DNA from: Micrococcus sp. 2A
Lineage (GTDB): Bacteria > Actinomycetota > Actinomycetes > Actinomycetales > Micrococcaceae
Assembly (NCBI RefSeq): GCF_039519235.1
Contig: NZ_CP154351.1
Coordinates: 1,178,001 to 1,242,000 of the forward strand
Direction: 5' to 3'
Length of the DNA: 64,000 bases
Program-made: the position numbers and the translations under genes
Shown: positions 8,701 to 17,426 of the stretch, one piece after another
Layout of the letters: the number at the start of each line of letters is the position of its first letter
How positions within the stretch are numbered: position 1 is the first letter of the stretch
The notes under the pieces: model-generated
Databases searched by the model: none
What the model saw: only the letters and a program-made list of their open reading frames with translations
Told to the model about the DNA's origin: nothing

Positions 8701-9654
8701 CGGCTCGCCCAGCTCGGCGCCCTCGACTGCCTGCTGCCGCCCGGCGGGGCGTCTCGCACCGACCTCGTGCACCACCTCGAGCTGCAGCACTCCAGCACGC
8801 GGGGCACCGGCCCGGGACGCGGGGCCACCCGTTCGCGGCCCCCGCGGACCCGCCAGGTGGACGGTCAGCTGGCCCTGGACCTGCCGGACACCGAGCTCAG
8901 CGCCCTCACCCCGATGTTCCCGTCCCCGCCCACGGCCGCGCAGGTGCGCACCGAGCTGGACCTCACCGCTCTGGACGTGACAGCCCATCTCATGGACTCC
9001 CACGCGCCGTACCTCGACGCCCTCGGGATCACCCGCGCGAAGGACCTGCTGCGACTGCGCTCGCAGTCGCGCGTGCTCGTGGCGGGGGTGCGCGTGGCCA
9101 CGCAGACCCCGCCCATGCGCAGCGGCAAGCGGGTGGTGTTCCTCTCCGTGGACGACGGGACGGGCTGCGTCGACGCGTCCTTCTTCACCGAGGCCCAGCA
9201 CGCCTCGGGGGAGATGCTCTTCTCGGCGCGCCTCCTGCTGATCGAGGGGACCACGCGACGCACCGGCCCGCAGGCCGTCTCGGTGCAGGCCGTCCGCGCA
9301 TGGGACCTGCACCGCTCCGAGACCCTGCCCGACCCCGACTACCTCGACGCCACCCGGGAGCAGTGGCGGCGCTGGCTGGCCGCCGACCGGAAGGCGGCCG
9401 CGGTCCGGCGTCGCGGCGGCACGCCGGGCGGGCCCGGCGGCGGGGCGTCCCTGCCGGACATCCCGCACCACGGCACCGGCGGCTGGCCGGTCAAGGTGCG
9501 CCCCGAGGCGCTCGTCGCCCAGGACGCCGAGCGCGTGGAGGCCGGGGCGAGCGCCGGGACGCCGCAGGCCACGGCCGAGGCCCCGGGGTGCAGCACGCCC
9601 ATACCGGTGCCCCACCCGGACACGTGGGAGCTGCTGCCCACGCCGGAGCGGTGA
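5752..9654 (+). CDS. dnaE2: error-prone DNA polymerase III alpha subunit DnaE2
   Basis: A 1300-residue C-family polymerase used for mutagenic translesion synthesis. An N-terminal PHP domain (about 10–270) opens with the LHVASAFSAHYG signature typical of DnaE2. The palm domain has the two catalytic aspartates in PDIDIDVE (about 443–450) and a third at Asp605 (KLDILG). A helix-hairpin-helix region and a C-terminal OB fold (about 1100–1200) follow. It is longer than the usual 1050–1150 residues, mainly because of a low-complexity insert at about 863–936 (PSTPGP and SSATAS units). The ATG has GGAGAG upstream and fits the family N-terminus. A LexA box controls it. Partners ImuA' and ImuB, needed for DnaE2 mutagenesis in mycobacteria, are not encoded here. 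Confidence 0.95.
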   Translation: MSDRTPPPVPFPHLHVASAFSAHYGVSWPEDLAAAAAAAGMDLLACTDRDGLYGMAKHVGACLQHGIAPVVGVDLALRWSEEDGDAGRAVILARGGSHGSGYRALCQVISAAHARTTGGAGGGSPWAAVAELAEAAGGRVPTAANPANPPSPELFVLLGPDSDLGRHLARRRYAAGVGALRRWRSALPAGSVHVDVVTHLSAPGRRLDTGHAVKMLRAARDTRTPAVLTNAVRYAAPDGAATADVLDAARALSSLDALHDLQPNGQGWLKPTEHMHRLAREVCEAADEPAAPLLESTRRLAEACALDPESDLGWGRPRVPEASVIGVDGPPDRVLHERTLAGLAARYPRLHTGSGFGTSQEARDLQDRVEHELGIISRLGFASYFLTVSSVVDLIEGMGVRVSARGSGASSLVNHALRISNVDPMANGLIMERFLSDARSTLPDIDIDVESARRHEIYRAVFERFGAERTTLMSMQNAYRARGAVRDAGMALGLPDEDVDVIAKQLWRFSASSFREALQRMPELGELSRRVESGRRAGRHQLDLLVDITERLDRLPRHISMHPCGVILGDATLLHRTPVQPSGMGLPMSQFDKHDMDPMGFLKLDILGVRMQSAIAYTLAEVERITGERPDLERVPLDDEATFKMIRTTHTLGCFQIESPGQRELIGKLAPREFNDLTVDISLFRPGPMQSDMVRPFLEQRHGWAAARCPHPHLEPVLAETHGVTVFHEQVLRTMDVMTGCGLARADEFRRLLGGPAERTVEEYFRSHALEKGYDLDVIDEVWGTLHAFGSFGFCKAHGAAFAVPTYQSAWLKTHHPEAFMAAILEHDPGMYPARLMVAEARRMGIPVLPVDVNASTRHVRVEWVPSHPEVDGHGLHGEGAHDDGARHPADGGCVDDDGAPGPSRPSTPGPSTPGPPAPGSSATASSATGPDGRARGRWGIRLPLTSLSGLSEAEVERLDAGRPYHSLADVRDRARPTSRNLERLAQLGALDCLLPPGGASRTDLVHHLELQHSSTRGTGPGRGATRSRPPRTRQVDGQLALDLPDTELSALTPMFPSPPTAAQVRTELDLTALDVTAHLMDSHAPYLDALGITRAKDLLRLRSQSRVLVAGVRVATQTPPMRSGKRVVFLSVDDGTGCVDASFFTEAQHASGEMLFSARLLLIEGTTRRTGPQAVSVQAVRAWDLHRSETLPDPDYLDATREQWRRWLAADRKAAAVRRRGGTPGGPGGGASLPDIPHHGTGGWPVKVRPEALVAQDAERVEAGASAGTPQATAEAPGCSTPIPVPHPDTWELLPTPER

Positions 9655-9733
9655 GCCGTCCGGCACGGATGAGGGGCTGCTTAACGTGTCCGGGCCCCGT
9701 GATGGACTGCATGAGGAAAGGGGGGGAAGAGAC

Positions 9734-11503
9734 ATGGACGTGATCGGTGAGACCAGGCGCGTGATGAACCCGTCGGCGCGCCTCGGCAACGCCGCTGACG
9801 GCGCCGGCAGCGGCAGTGCAGACCGGAGTTCCGGCGAAGGCCTCGGCGAGGGTCCACGCTCGCCTCTCGGCGCGCCGGTCGCGGACCTGCTCGGGGCCGC
9901 GCAGTCGGACGTCCTGGCTCTGCTCGAACGGCTCGGGGACCCGGAGTGGCACCCGGAGGCCGAGGACCTGCGGCTCCCGGCCCTGCTCCAGGAGGTGGAG
10001 CGGCTCGCGCGCACCGTCGCCGCGGTGCAGACCTCCCTCGCCGGGCACCTCGCCCAGGTCTACGGGCACGAGGCGGATCGTCATGAGCTCCTGGGCATCC
10101 CGCCGGGCAAGAGCCCCCACCGGGACGAGGCCGACTGCCTGCGCTCCCTCCTCCACATCGACCGCCGGGACGCCCAGCGCCGACTCCGCCGAGCCGAGGC
10201 CACCCGACCCCAGCGCGCCTTCGCCACGGCGCCGGTCGCGGAGCCGCAGCTGCCCGCCATCGCCCGTGTGGTGGCGGCCGGTGCCGCCGAGCCGGGGGCC
10301 TGCGACGTCGTGATCGAGACGCTGATGCGTGCACGCACCGACGCCCTGATCGCCGGCGTGCCTCGGGACGAGGTCGAGGACCTGGTCGACGCGGGAGAGG
10401 CCATCCTGGCGGACCAGCTCCAGCGGATCGAGCCGGACGGCATCCGTCGGCTCTGCGCCCGGTGGCGTCAGAACCTCGACGCCCTCGTCATGCCGGACAC
10501 CGCCGCGCCCACGGAAGCGGAGCTGAACGCCGCCCAGGGACTGTTCCACCGGGGCCAGCGCCGTGGGCTGCACCGGTGGGACCTCCACCTCACCGACGCC
10601 CAGCATGAGGTCCTGCAGACCGTGGCATCCGCCGCGACGAACCCCCGCGCCGTTGCCGGCGTGCAGGACGCCGGCTCGGCCCCGGACCCCCGGACGCGCG
10701 GGCAGCGGCAGGCGGACACGCTGGTGAGCGCCCTCCAGGCGGCCCTCGCGCATGCCGGTGCGGAGGCATTGCCCTCCACCGGCGGGAACCGTCCGCAGGT
10801 GCTCGTCACGATCGACCATCGGACGCTCCTCGGGGAGCTGCGCGCCGCCGCCGACGGACGCATGGGGTCCGCCGTGTCCACGGCCGACCTCACTGGACCG
10901 ATCGACCCCCGCGAGATCCGGCGCATCGCCTGCGACGCGGACATCATCCCCGCCGTCCTGGGCGGCGAGGGGGAGATCCTCGACCTCGGCCGGGCGCGTC
11001 GTCTCTTCACCCGTGCCCAGCGGCGGGCCGTGACGGCGCGGGACGGCGGATGCGCCGCACCCGGCTGCGCGCTGCCCGCCAGCTGGTGCGAGGTCCATCA
11101 CATCGGCCACTGGGAGCGCGGCGGGCCCACGGACGTGGCCAACGGCGTGCTGCTCTGCTCGCACCATCACCAGGCCGTGCACGCCGGGTGGTGGGAGGTG
11201 TCGGTCATCGAGGGCGTCCCGTGGTTCGTCCCGGCCCGCCACCTCGACCCGGACCGCACGCCGCGCCGGAACCAGCATCACCGGACACGCCCGGGCCCAC
11301 CCGGGGCGGCTCCTGCTCCGGCGAGGCGGGAACCACTCCCTCCGCCGGAGCGACCAGCCCTCCCCGAGCCCTGGACCCGGCTTCAACCGCCCCTGCGGAT
11401 CGGTCGCGCCCAACGGAGCCCCGGCGGGTGGGAGGAGTCCGCCGCGTCGACGCGGGTCGGCGCCCTCCTGCGTCGTCGCCGCCCTGTTCCCGCCCGCCCC
11501 TAG
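9734..11503 (+). CDS. DUF222 / HNH endonuclease domain protein
   Basis: A 589-residue protein of the large actinobacterial DUF222–HNH family (13E12-repeat-like in mycobacteria). The N-terminal two thirds is the helical DUF222 region. The HNH nuclease motif begins near residue 439 with CAAPGC, then CEVHHI and CSHHH, which bind zinc and the catalytic metal. A proline- and arginine-rich tail of about 90 residues follows. The ATG is chosen for the purine-rich Shine–Dalgarno (AGGAAAGGGGGG); an in-frame GTG at 9686 would add 16 residues. TAACGT at 9682–9687 may be its -10. Such genes are often multicopy and are thought to be mobile or selfish, but the role is unknown. Its TAG stop is also the first half of the thrS -10 hexamer. 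Confidence 0.85.
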   Translation: MDVIGETRRVMNPSARLGNAADGAGSGSADRSSGEGLGEGPRSPLGAPVADLLGAAQSDVLALLERLGDPEWHPEAEDLRLPALLQEVERLARTVAAVQTSLAGHLAQVYGHEADRHELLGIPPGKSPHRDEADCLRSLLHIDRRDAQRRLRRAEATRPQRAFATAPVAEPQLPAIARVVAAGAAEPGACDVVIETLMRARTDALIAGVPRDEVEDLVDAGEAILADQLQRIEPDGIRRLCARWRQNLDALVMPDTAAPTEAELNAAQGLFHRGQRRGLHRWDLHLTDAQHEVLQTVASAATNPRAVAGVQDAGSAPDPRTRGQRQADTLVSALQAALAHAGAEALPSTGGNRPQVLVTIDHRTLLGELRAAADGRMGSAVSTADLTGPIDPREIRRIACDADIIPAVLGGEGEILDLGRARRLFTRAQRRAVTARDGGCAAPGCALPASWCEVHHIGHWERGGPTDVANGVLLCSHHHQAVHAGWWEVSVIEGVPWFVPARHLDPDRTPRRNQHHRTRPGPPGAAPAPARREPLPPPERPALPEPWTRLQPPLRIGRAQRSPGGWEESAASTRVGALLRRRRPVPARP

Positions 11504-11506
11504 AAT
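11501..11506 (+). promoter_or_regulatory. -10 element of thrS
   Basis: TAGAAT overlaps the stop codon of the HNH gene. It would start a transcript near 11514 with a leader of about 57 nt to the thrS GTG. No T-box is seen in this short leader. Confidence 0.5.
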
Positions 11507-11570
11507 GGGGGCGGCTGGCGGTGGCCTCCGTATGCCACACGCCCAGAAGCCTGACCCGAGAAGGAGCACC

Positions 11571-13589
11571 GTGTCCGAGCCGAAGAACATCCTGCTGACC
11601 GTGGACGGCCAGATGCGGGAGGTGACGCACGGCATCACCGGCCTGGAGCTCTTCCGGGAGCAGCCCACCACGGTGGTCATGCGCGTGGACGGCCACCTGT
11701 GGGACCTCGCCCGCGCAATCCCGGCCGGCGCCAGCGTCGAGGCCGTGGACATCACCGAGCCCGAGGGCCTGAACGTGCTGCGCCACTCGACCGCCCACGT
11801 GATGGCCCAGGCGGTGCAGCAGCTGCGCCCCGACGCCAAGCTCGGCATCGGCCCGTACATCACGGACGGCTTCTACTTCGACTTCGACGTCGCCGAGCCC
11901 TTCACCCCGGAGGACCTCAAGCAGCTCGAGAAGATGATGCTGAAGATCGTCAACGCGAACCAGCAGTTCCGCCGCCGCGTGGTCACCGAGGACGAGGCCC
12001 GCGCCGAGATGGCGGACGAGCTGTACAAGCTCGAGCTCCTGGGCAAGAAGAACGAGGCCGACACCGCGGGCGAGGGCGCCTCCGTGGAGGTCGGCGCCGG
12101 CGAGATCACGGTCTACGACAACGTGGACCGCAAGTCCGGCGACGCCGTGTGGTGCGACCTGTGCCGCGGCCCGCACCTGCCGAGCACGAAGCTCATCTCC
12201 AACGCCTTCGCGCTGACCCGCTCCGCGGCCGCCTACTGGCTGGGCAACGAGAAGAACAAGCAGCTGCAGCGCATCTACGGCACCGCCTGGCCCACCAAGG
12301 CCGGCCTGAAGGCCTATCAGGAGCGGCTTGCCGAGGCCGAGCGCCGCGACCACCGCAAGCTGGGCGCGGAGATGGACCTCTTCTCCTTCCCGGACGAGCT
12401 CGGCTCGGGCCTGCCCGTGTTCCACCCGCGCGGCGGCATCATCCGCAAGACGATGGAGGACTACTCGCGCCGCCGCCATGAGGAGGCCGGCTACGAGTTC
12501 GTCTACACGCCGCACATCACGAAGCAGCACCTCTACGAGGTCTCCGGGCACCTGGACTGGTACGCGGACGGCATGTTCCCGCCCATGCAGATCGACGAGC
12601 AGCGCGACCCGGAGACCGGCGAGGTCACCCGGCAGGGGCAGAACTACTACCTCAAGCCGATGAACTGCCCCATGCACAACCTCGTGTTCCGCTCCCGCGG
12701 CCGCTCGTACCGCGAGCTGCCGCTGCGCCTCTTCGAGTTCGGCTCCGTGTACCGCTACGAGAAGTCCGGCGTGGTCCACGGCCTGACCCGCGTGCGCGGC
12801 ATGACCCAGGACGACGCCCACATCTACTGCACGCGCGACCAGATGAAGGACGAGCTCACCACGACGCTCACCTTCGTCCTCGACCTGCTCAAGGACTACG
12901 GCCTGGACGACTTCTACCTCGAGCTGTCCACGCGTGACCCGGAGAAGTCGGTCGGCTCGGACGACATCTGGGAGGAGGCCACCCGCACCCTCGCCGAGGT
13001 CGCCGAGGGCTCCGGCCTCCAGCTCGTCCCGGATCCGGGCGGCGCCGCGTTCTACGGGCCGAAGATCTCCGTGCAGGCCAAGGACGCGATCGGCCGCACC
13101 TGGCAGATGTCCACCATCCAGCTGGACTTCAACCTGCCCGAGCGCTTCGACCTCGAGTACCAGGCCGCCGACGGCACGCGTCAGCGCCCCGTGATGATCC
13201 ACCGCGCCCTCTTCGGCTCGATCGAGCGCTTCCTCGGCGTGCTCACCGAGCACTACGCGGGCGCCTTCCCGGCGTGGCTCGCCCCCGAGCAGGTCGTGGC
13301 CATCCCCGTGGCCGAGGCGTTCAACGACTACCTGGCCGACGTCGTCGCGAAGCTGCGCGCCGAGGGGATCCGGGCCCGCCTGGACGACTCCTCGGACCGC
13401 TTCCCGAAGAAGATCCGCACGGCCTCCAAGGAGAAGGTGCCGTTCGTGCTCATCGCGGGCGGCGAGGACGCCGAGGCCGGCGCGGTCAGCTTCCGCTTCC
13501 GCGACGGGTCGCAGGACAACGGCGTTCCCGTGGACGAGGCCATCGCCCGCATCGTGAAGGCGGTCCGGGAGCGCGAGGTCACGGCGTGA
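11571..13589 (+). CDS. thrS: threonine–tRNA ligase
   Basis: ThrRS charges tRNA-Thr. The 672 residues hold a TGS domain (1–65), the editing domain with HSTAHV (about 73–78) and CDLCRGPH (about 193–200), a class II catalytic core (about 260–560) and an anticodon-binding domain (about 570–672). Zinc ligands are the Cys in MNCPMH (about 364), a His in the motif 2 region (THGL-like stretch before [11 protein letters not shown]) and a His in HRALFGS (about 542). The GTG start follows AAGGAG at 5 nt. The stop overlaps the HIT gene (GTGA), so thrS, the HIT gene and pgsA form one operon, as in Mycobacterium (Rv2614c–Rv2612c). Confidence 0.97.
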   Translation: MSEPKNILLTVDGQMREVTHGITGLELFREQPTTVVMRVDGHLWDLARAIPAGASVEAVDITEPEGLNVLRHSTAHVMAQAVQQLRPDAKLGIGPYITDGFYFDFDVAEPFTPEDLKQLEKMMLKIVNANQQFRRRVVTEDEARAEMADELYKLELLGKKNEADTAGEGASVEVGAGEITVYDNVDRKSGDAVWCDLCRGPHLPSTKLISNAFALTRSAAAYWLGNEKNKQLQRIYGTAWPTKAGLKAYQERLAEAERRDHRKLGAEMDLFSFPDELGSGLPVFHPRGGIIRKTMEDYSRRRHEEAGYEFVYTPHITKQHLYEVSGHLDWYADGMFPPMQIDEQRDPETGEVTRQGQNYYLKPMNCPMHNLVFRSRGRSYRELPLRLFEFGSVYRYEKSGVVHGLTRVRGMTQDDAHIYCTRDQMKDELTTTLTFVLDLLKDYGLDDFYLELSTRDPEKSVGSDDIWEEATRTLAEVAEGSGLQLVPDPGGAAFYGPKISVQAKDAIGRTWQMSTIQLDFNLPERFDLEYQAADGTRQRPVMIHRALFGSIERFLGVLTEHYAGAFPAWLAPEQVVAIPVAEAFNDYLADVVAKLRAEGIRARLDDSSDRFPKKIRTASKEKVPFVLIAGGEDAEAGAVSFRFRDGSQDNGVPVDEAIARIVKAVREREVTA

Positions 13590-14266
13590 GCACCCCCGAC
13601 GGCGACGCCGCGGCGACGGACGGCTTCGGGCTGCCCGGCGTCCCGGACGCCTTCGATCGGCTCTGGAACCCGCACCGCATGGCGTACATCAACGCCGGAC
13701 CGGACCAGGTGAAGGACGAGCACACGTGCCCGTTCTGCGCGGCGCCGCATCGCACGGACGAGGAGTCGCTGATCGTGCACCGCGGGCGCACGGCCTTCGT
13801 GATCCTCAACCTGTTCCCGTACAACCCGGGGCACCTGCTGATCTGCCCGTACCGCCACGTGCCCATGTACACGGACATCACGGCGGAGGAGACGGCGGAG
13901 ATGGCGGAGCTGGCCCAGACGGCCATGCTCGCCCTCGAGGGGGCCAGTCGCCCCAAGGGCTTCAACCTGGGCATGAACCAGGGCGTGGCCGGGGGAGCGG
14001 GAATCGCGGCACACCTGCACCAGCACGTGGTGCCGCGGTGGACCGGCGACGGCAACTTCCTGCCGATCATCGCGCACACCAAGAACATGTCCCAGACCCT
14101 GGGCCAGACCCGCGACCTCCTCGTGGCAGCCTGGCCCGCAGCGGCCGCCGAGCTCACCGCCCGCAGGAGGCGCGACGCCGGGGCAGAGCCCGACGACGCT
14201 CCCGACGCTCCGGACGCTCCCGGCGACGCGACGCCCGCCGCGGCACCGCAGGGGGACGTGCGCTGA
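13586..14266 (+). CDS. HIT-family hydrolase, likely Ap4A phosphorylase
   Basis: A 226-residue histidine-triad protein with the catalytic signature HLHQHVV at about 142–148 and a CPFC metal-type pair at 48–51. In Mycobacterium the gene at this place (Rv2613c) encodes a diadenosine tetraphosphate phosphorylase, and the sequence and context match. Ap4A is a side product of aminoacyl-tRNA synthetases, so co-expression with thrS makes sense. The last 45 residues are low-complexity with repeated DAP units and are probably disordered. The GTG start overlaps the thrS stop, and the stop overlaps the ATG of pgsA. Confidence 0.85.
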   Translation: MSTPDGDAAATDGFGLPGVPDAFDRLWNPHRMAYINAGPDQVKDEHTCPFCAAPHRTDEESLIVHRGRTAFVILNLFPYNPGHLLICPYRHVPMYTDITAEETAEMAELAQTAMLALEGASRPKGFNLGMNQGVAGGAGIAAHLHQHVVPRWTGDGNFLPIIAHTKNMSQTLGQTRDLLVAAWPAAAAELTARRRRDAGAEPDDAPDAPDAPGDATPAAAPQGDVR

Positions 14267-14880
14267 TGCTGGACCGGCATGCCCGCGGGGTGACCACGCG
14301 CGTCTTCCTGCCCGTGGCCCGCGGGCTGCTGCGCGCCGGCGTCAGCCCGGACGCCGTGACGGTGACGGGCACCGTGGGCGTGAGCCTCGGCGCGCTCGTG
14401 TTCTACCCGCTCGGCGAGCTGTTCTGGGGGACGATCGTCATCACCCTGTTCGTGTTCTCGGACCTCGTGGACGGCATCATGGCCCGCGAGGCCGGGACCA
14501 CGGGCCGCTGGGGATCCTTCCTGGACTCGACCCTGGACCGCGTGCAGGACGCCGCGGTGTTCCTCGGCGTGCTGTGGTGGGGCTTCGGCGTCGGGGACAA
14601 CCCGACCGTGGGCGTCCTCGCCGCCTCCTGCCTGGCGCTCGGCATGCTCGTGTCCTACGCCCGGGCCAAGGCCGAGTCGCTCGGGTTCACCGCCAACGTG
14701 GGCATCGCCGAGCGCGCCGAGCGGCTCGTGGCCACGCTGGTGGCGGTGGGCCTCACGGGCCTGGGGCTGCCGCCCGTCCTGCTCACCGTGGTCCTCGCGC
14801 TGCTCGCGCTCGCCTCCGTGGTGACCGTGCTGCAGCGGGTCGCCGCGGTGCGTCGCCAGGCCCGCGCGTCCGCGGCCTGA
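14266..14880 (+). CDS. pgsA: CDP-alcohol phosphatidyltransferase, likely phosphatidylinositol-phosphate synthase
   Basis: A 204-residue membrane enzyme with about six helices. The CDP-alcohol phosphotransferase signature D-x2-DG-x2-AR-x8-G-x3-D-x3-D is complete at 66–91 (DLVDGIMAR … GSFLDSTLD). By position after thrS and the HIT gene it matches mycobacterial PgsA1, which joins CDP-diacylglycerol to inositol-1-phosphate. Glycerol-phosphate use cannot be excluded from sequence. In mycobacteria an acyltransferase and the mannosyltransferase PimA follow. Here the operon ends and convergent ybaK begins 30 bp later. Confidence 0.88.
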   Translation: MLDRHARGVTTRVFLPVARGLLRAGVSPDAVTVTGTVGVSLGALVFYPLGELFWGTIVITLFVFSDLVDGIMAREAGTTGRWGSFLDSTLDRVQDAAVFLGVLWWGFGVGDNPTVGVLAASCLALGMLVSYARAKAESLGFTANVGIAERAERLVATLVAVGLTGLGLPPVLLTVVLALLALASVVTVLQRVAAVRRQARASAA

Positions 14881-14910
14881 AGCACCCTGCCGCCTCAGCC
14901 AGCAGTCACC

Positions 14911-15435
14911 TCAGTCGGCAGCGATCGCCGCCACGACGGCGCCGCTCACCGCGACGAGGTCGGCGGGGGCCAGCTCGACGTCGAGCCCACGCTGCCCGCC
15001 CGAGAGGTACATCACCTCTCCTGTGAGGGCGGACGCGTCCACCACCACGGGGTGCCGGTTCCGCTGTCCCAGCGGGGAGATGCCGCCCCGCACGTAGCCG
15101 GTGCGCCGCTCGGCCACCGCGAGGTCGGCCATCACCGCCTTCTTCACCCCCAGCGCCGCCGCGGCGGCGCGCAGGTCCAGCTTCCCGGACACGGGCACGA
15201 CGCACGCGGCCAGCGAGCCGTCCGGCAGGGCCACCATCAGGGTCTTGAACAGCCGCCCCGGGGGGACCCCCAGCGCGTGGGCCACCTGCGCGCCGAAGCT
15301 CTCGCCGCCGCCGTCGAGGGCCACCTCGAACGTGTGGAGCACGTGCGGCACCCCGGCCGCCACGAGCGCCGCGACGGCGGGGGTCGCCGTGTGCTTCAGC
15401 CCGCCCCGATCCGTGCCGCCCCGCCTCCGTGCCAT
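14911..15435 (-). CDS. ybaK: Cys-tRNA(Pro)/aminoacyl-tRNA deacylase YbaK/EbsC
   Basis: A 174-residue free-standing trans-editing domain that hydrolyses Cys-tRNA(Pro) made in error by ProRS. Family marks are the HTATPAV start of the fold, the conserved lysine in LFKTLMV (about 62), GYVRGGISPLG near 112, and the closing strand with HPVVVDAS. The length is normal. ATG start with GAGGAC upstream. It lies 19 bp downstream of sufE on the same strand, so the two are probably co-transcribed. Confidence 0.9.
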   Translation of the reverse strand: MARRRGGTDRGGLKHTATPAVAALVAAGVPHVLHTFEVALDGGGESFGAQVAHALGVPPGRLFKTLMVALPDGSLAACVVPVSGKLDLRAAAAALGVKKAVMADLAVAERRTGYVRGGISPLGQRNRHPVVVDASALTGEVMYLSGGQRGLDVELAPADLVAVSGAVVAAIAAD

Positions 15436-15454
15436 GCCGGCCGTCCTCGCCGGC

Positions 15455-15910
15455 TCAGAGGCCGGTCTGCTCGCGCACGTTGCGCTTGATCCGCCCGAGC
15501 ATGGCGGACATGCCGCGCAGCCGCAGCGGGGTCAGCGCCTTCTGCAGGCCCAGCTTCGCCGGGATGTCCTCGGGGACGTCCAGGACCTCGCGCGCCGTGG
15601 ACCCGTCGAGCCCCTGGGAGAGGACGGAGGCGAATCCGCGCGTCGTGGGTGCCTCCCGCGGCGCCGTGATGTACAGGCGCACCACCGCGTCCGGGCCCGG
15701 CTCGCCCTCCAGCTCGACCGCGAGGAACAGGGGCGACTGGCACTCGACCACCTGCTCCATCTCGGCCTCGTGGCCGTGGAAGCGGGCGGGCAGCTCCGCC
15801 AGCTCGTCGGAGAACTCCAGCAGCAGCTCGAGCTTCTGCGGATCGGGCACCCCCGCGAAGTCGTCGATGATCTCGGACAGGGCGGCGGGGGTCGCGGTCG
15901 ACTCGGTCAT
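15455..15910 (-). CDS. sufE: SufE family sulfur-acceptor protein
   Basis: A 151-residue SufE-like protein that takes persulfide sulfur from a cysteine desulfurase or sulfurtransferase. The acceptor Cys57 lies in VVECQSP, matching the family motif. The ATG is chosen because a -10 hexamer TAGACT sits 8 nt upstream, predicting a leaderless mRNA; an in-frame GTG two codons earlier would fall in the promoter gap. In many actinobacteria sufE stands directly next to sseA (Rv3283–Rv3284). Here a permease gene on the other strand lies between them. Confidence 0.9.
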   Translation of the reverse strand: MTESTATPAALSEIIDDFAGVPDPQKLELLLEFSDELAELPARFHGHEAEMEQVVECQSPLFLAVELEGEPGPDAVVRLYITAPREAPTTRGFASVLSQGLDGSTAREVLDVPEDIPAKLGLQKALTPLRLRGMSAMLGRIKRNVREQTGL

Positions 15911-15918
15911 GGTCACCC

Positions 15919-15976
15919 AGTCTAGTGACGGCCGCCCGCACGGCGGTCAACGGTCCCGCCTGCCCCTTCCTAGACT
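15919..15976. promoter_or_regulatory. divergent promoters of sufE and the permease
   Basis: Two TAGACT hexamers face away from each other, at 15924–15919 on the minus strand and 15971–15976 on the plus strand. Each lies 7–8 nt before an ATG. Both mRNAs are predicted to be leaderless. Confidence 0.6.
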
Positions 15977-15983
15977 GGAGCCC

Positions 15984-17312
15984 ATGTCATCCGTCTCACA
16001 CCAGTTCCACGACGCAGGGGATTCGTCAGCGCCCGCCGTCGCCATCGACCCCGACGCCGACCCCACACCGGACCGCCGTGTCGAGCGGGGGTGGGTCGTC
16101 TCGCTCTTCGGCACGGCCGTCGGCGCGGGAGTCCTGTTCCTGCCGATCAAGGCGGGCCTGGGCGGCGTGTGGCCGCTCATCATCGCCACCCTCCTGATCG
16201 CCCCCATGACGTACTTCTCCCACCGGGCGCTCTCCCGGTTCGTGTGCGCGTCCCCCAACCCGGGCGACGACATCACCGCCGTGGCCCGCAGCACGTTCGG
16301 ACCCGGGGTCGGCGGGCTCATCTCCGTCCTGTACTTCCTGGCGATCTACCCGATCGTGCTGATCTACGGCGTCTCCATCACCAACACGGTGGACTCGTTC
16401 ATGGTGAACCAGCTGGGCCTGGCCTCCCTGCCCCGCCCGCTGCTCTCGTTCGTGCTGATCGCCCTCATGATGGCCGTGATGATCGCCGGGCAGAAGCTCA
16501 TGCTCGCGATCACCGGGTGGCTGGTCTACCCCCTGATCCTCATCCTCTTCGGGGCGAGCCTCTACCTCATCCCGTCCTGGAAGCCGGACGCCCTCTTCAC
16601 CGGCGGCCCGGTGGACCTGGGCGGCATCCTGCTCTCCACGTGGCTGGTCATCCCCGTCCTGGTGTTCGCGTTCAACCACTCGCCGGCGATCTCCCAGTTC
16701 TCCCTGGCCATGCAGCGCCAGTACGGAGCGGGAGCGGCCACGCGCGCCTCGGCGGTGCTGGCCAAGGTCACGGGCCTGCTCGTCGTCTTCACCATGTTCT
16801 TCGTGTGGTCCTGTGTGCTGGCGCTCGGCCCGGACGGCATGGCCGAGGCCCAGGAGCAGAACCTCCCGGTGCTGTCCTACCTGGCCAACGTCCACGGCTC
16901 GCCGCTGATCTCGCTGCTCGGCCCGGTCGTCGCGTTCCTGGCGATCGTCTCCTCCTTCTTCGGCCACTACCTCGGCGCGGCCGAGGGCGCCGCCGGCGTC
17001 GTCCGCTCCCTGGTGGACAAGGACGGCTCCCGCATCAGCGCCCGCACCCTGCGCGGGGTCATCGCCGTCGTCATCTTCTTCACGACCTGGGCCGCGGCGA
17101 TCGCCAACCCCAGCGTCCTCGGCCTCATCGAGACCGTCGGCGGGCCGGTGATCGCCATGATCCTGTTCCTCATGCCGATCTACGCGATCCACCGGCTGGA
17201 CGCCCTCGCCCCCTACCGGGGGAAGGCCTCCAACGTGTTCGTGGTCCTCGCCGGCCTCGCAGCCGTGAGCGCCCTCGTCTACGGCATCGTCCGCAGCGTC
17301 ACCGGCGCCTGA
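15984..17312 (+). CDS. amino-acid permease, SdaC/HAAAP type (serine/threonine-like)
   Basis: A 442-residue integral membrane protein with about eleven helices after a hydrophilic N-terminus of about 35 residues. The first helix carries GTAVGAGVLFLPI, typical of the hydroxy/aromatic amino-acid permease family that includes SdaC and TdcC. The later stretch FNHSPAISQFS is also a family landmark. Serine or threonine uptake with protons is the best guess; the substrate is not proven. The ATG is 7 nt after TAGACT, so the mRNA is probably leaderless. It sits between sufE and sseA on the opposite strand and ends in a shared hairpin with sseA. Confidence 0.85.
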   Translation: MSSVSHQFHDAGDSSAPAVAIDPDADPTPDRRVERGWVVSLFGTAVGAGVLFLPIKAGLGGVWPLIIATLLIAPMTYFSHRALSRFVCASPNPGDDITAVARSTFGPGVGGLISVLYFLAIYPIVLIYGVSITNTVDSFMVNQLGLASLPRPLLSFVLIALMMAVMIAGQKLMLAITGWLVYPLILILFGASLYLIPSWKPDALFTGGPVDLGGILLSTWLVIPVLVFAFNHSPAISQFSLAMQRQYGAGAATRASAVLAKVTGLLVVFTMFFVWSCVLALGPDGMAEAQEQNLPVLSYLANVHGSPLISLLGPVVAFLAIVSSFFGHYLGAAEGAAGVVRSLVDKDGSRISARTLRGVIAVVIFFTTWAAAIANPSVLGLIETVGGPVIAMILFLMPIYAIHRLDALAPYRGKASNVFVVLAGLAAVSALVYGIVRSVTGA

Positions 17313-17332
17313 GGCCGCGCCTCACGCCGACA

Positions 17333-17374
17333 CGAGTCCGGCCCTCACCCCGCGGGGTGAGGGCCGGACTCGTC
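17333..17374. terminator. bidirectional hairpin between the permease gene and sseA
   Basis: A 42-nt perfect palindrome centred on CCCCGCGGGG lies between two convergent genes. It has no T-run, but the stem is very strong. It would end transcription from both sides. Confidence 0.7.
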
Positions 17375-17426
17375 CAGGGCGGCGGGCGCCGCGCGTGCGG
17401 CGGTTCCGTGACGGTTCAGCGGCGGA

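Noticed and set aside
4989-9692. A shared 12-mer, TTAACGTGTCCG, at 4989 and 9681.
   Set aside because: A 12-base match is expected by chance in 64 kb. Both copies contain TAACGT, which may simply be a -10 element.
5482-10014. Long open frame on the minus strand opposite dnaE2.
   Set aside because: Same cause. dnaE2 motifs are intact on the plus strand, and the minus frame shows no domain.
11504-11570. A T-box riboswitch before thrS.
   Set aside because: The leader is about 57 nt, too short, and the T-box sequence is absent.
17333-17374. The 42-nt palindrome as a protein-binding operator or mobile-element end.
   Set aside because: It lies between two convergent stop codons and fits a shared terminator better; no duplicate was noticed elsewhere.
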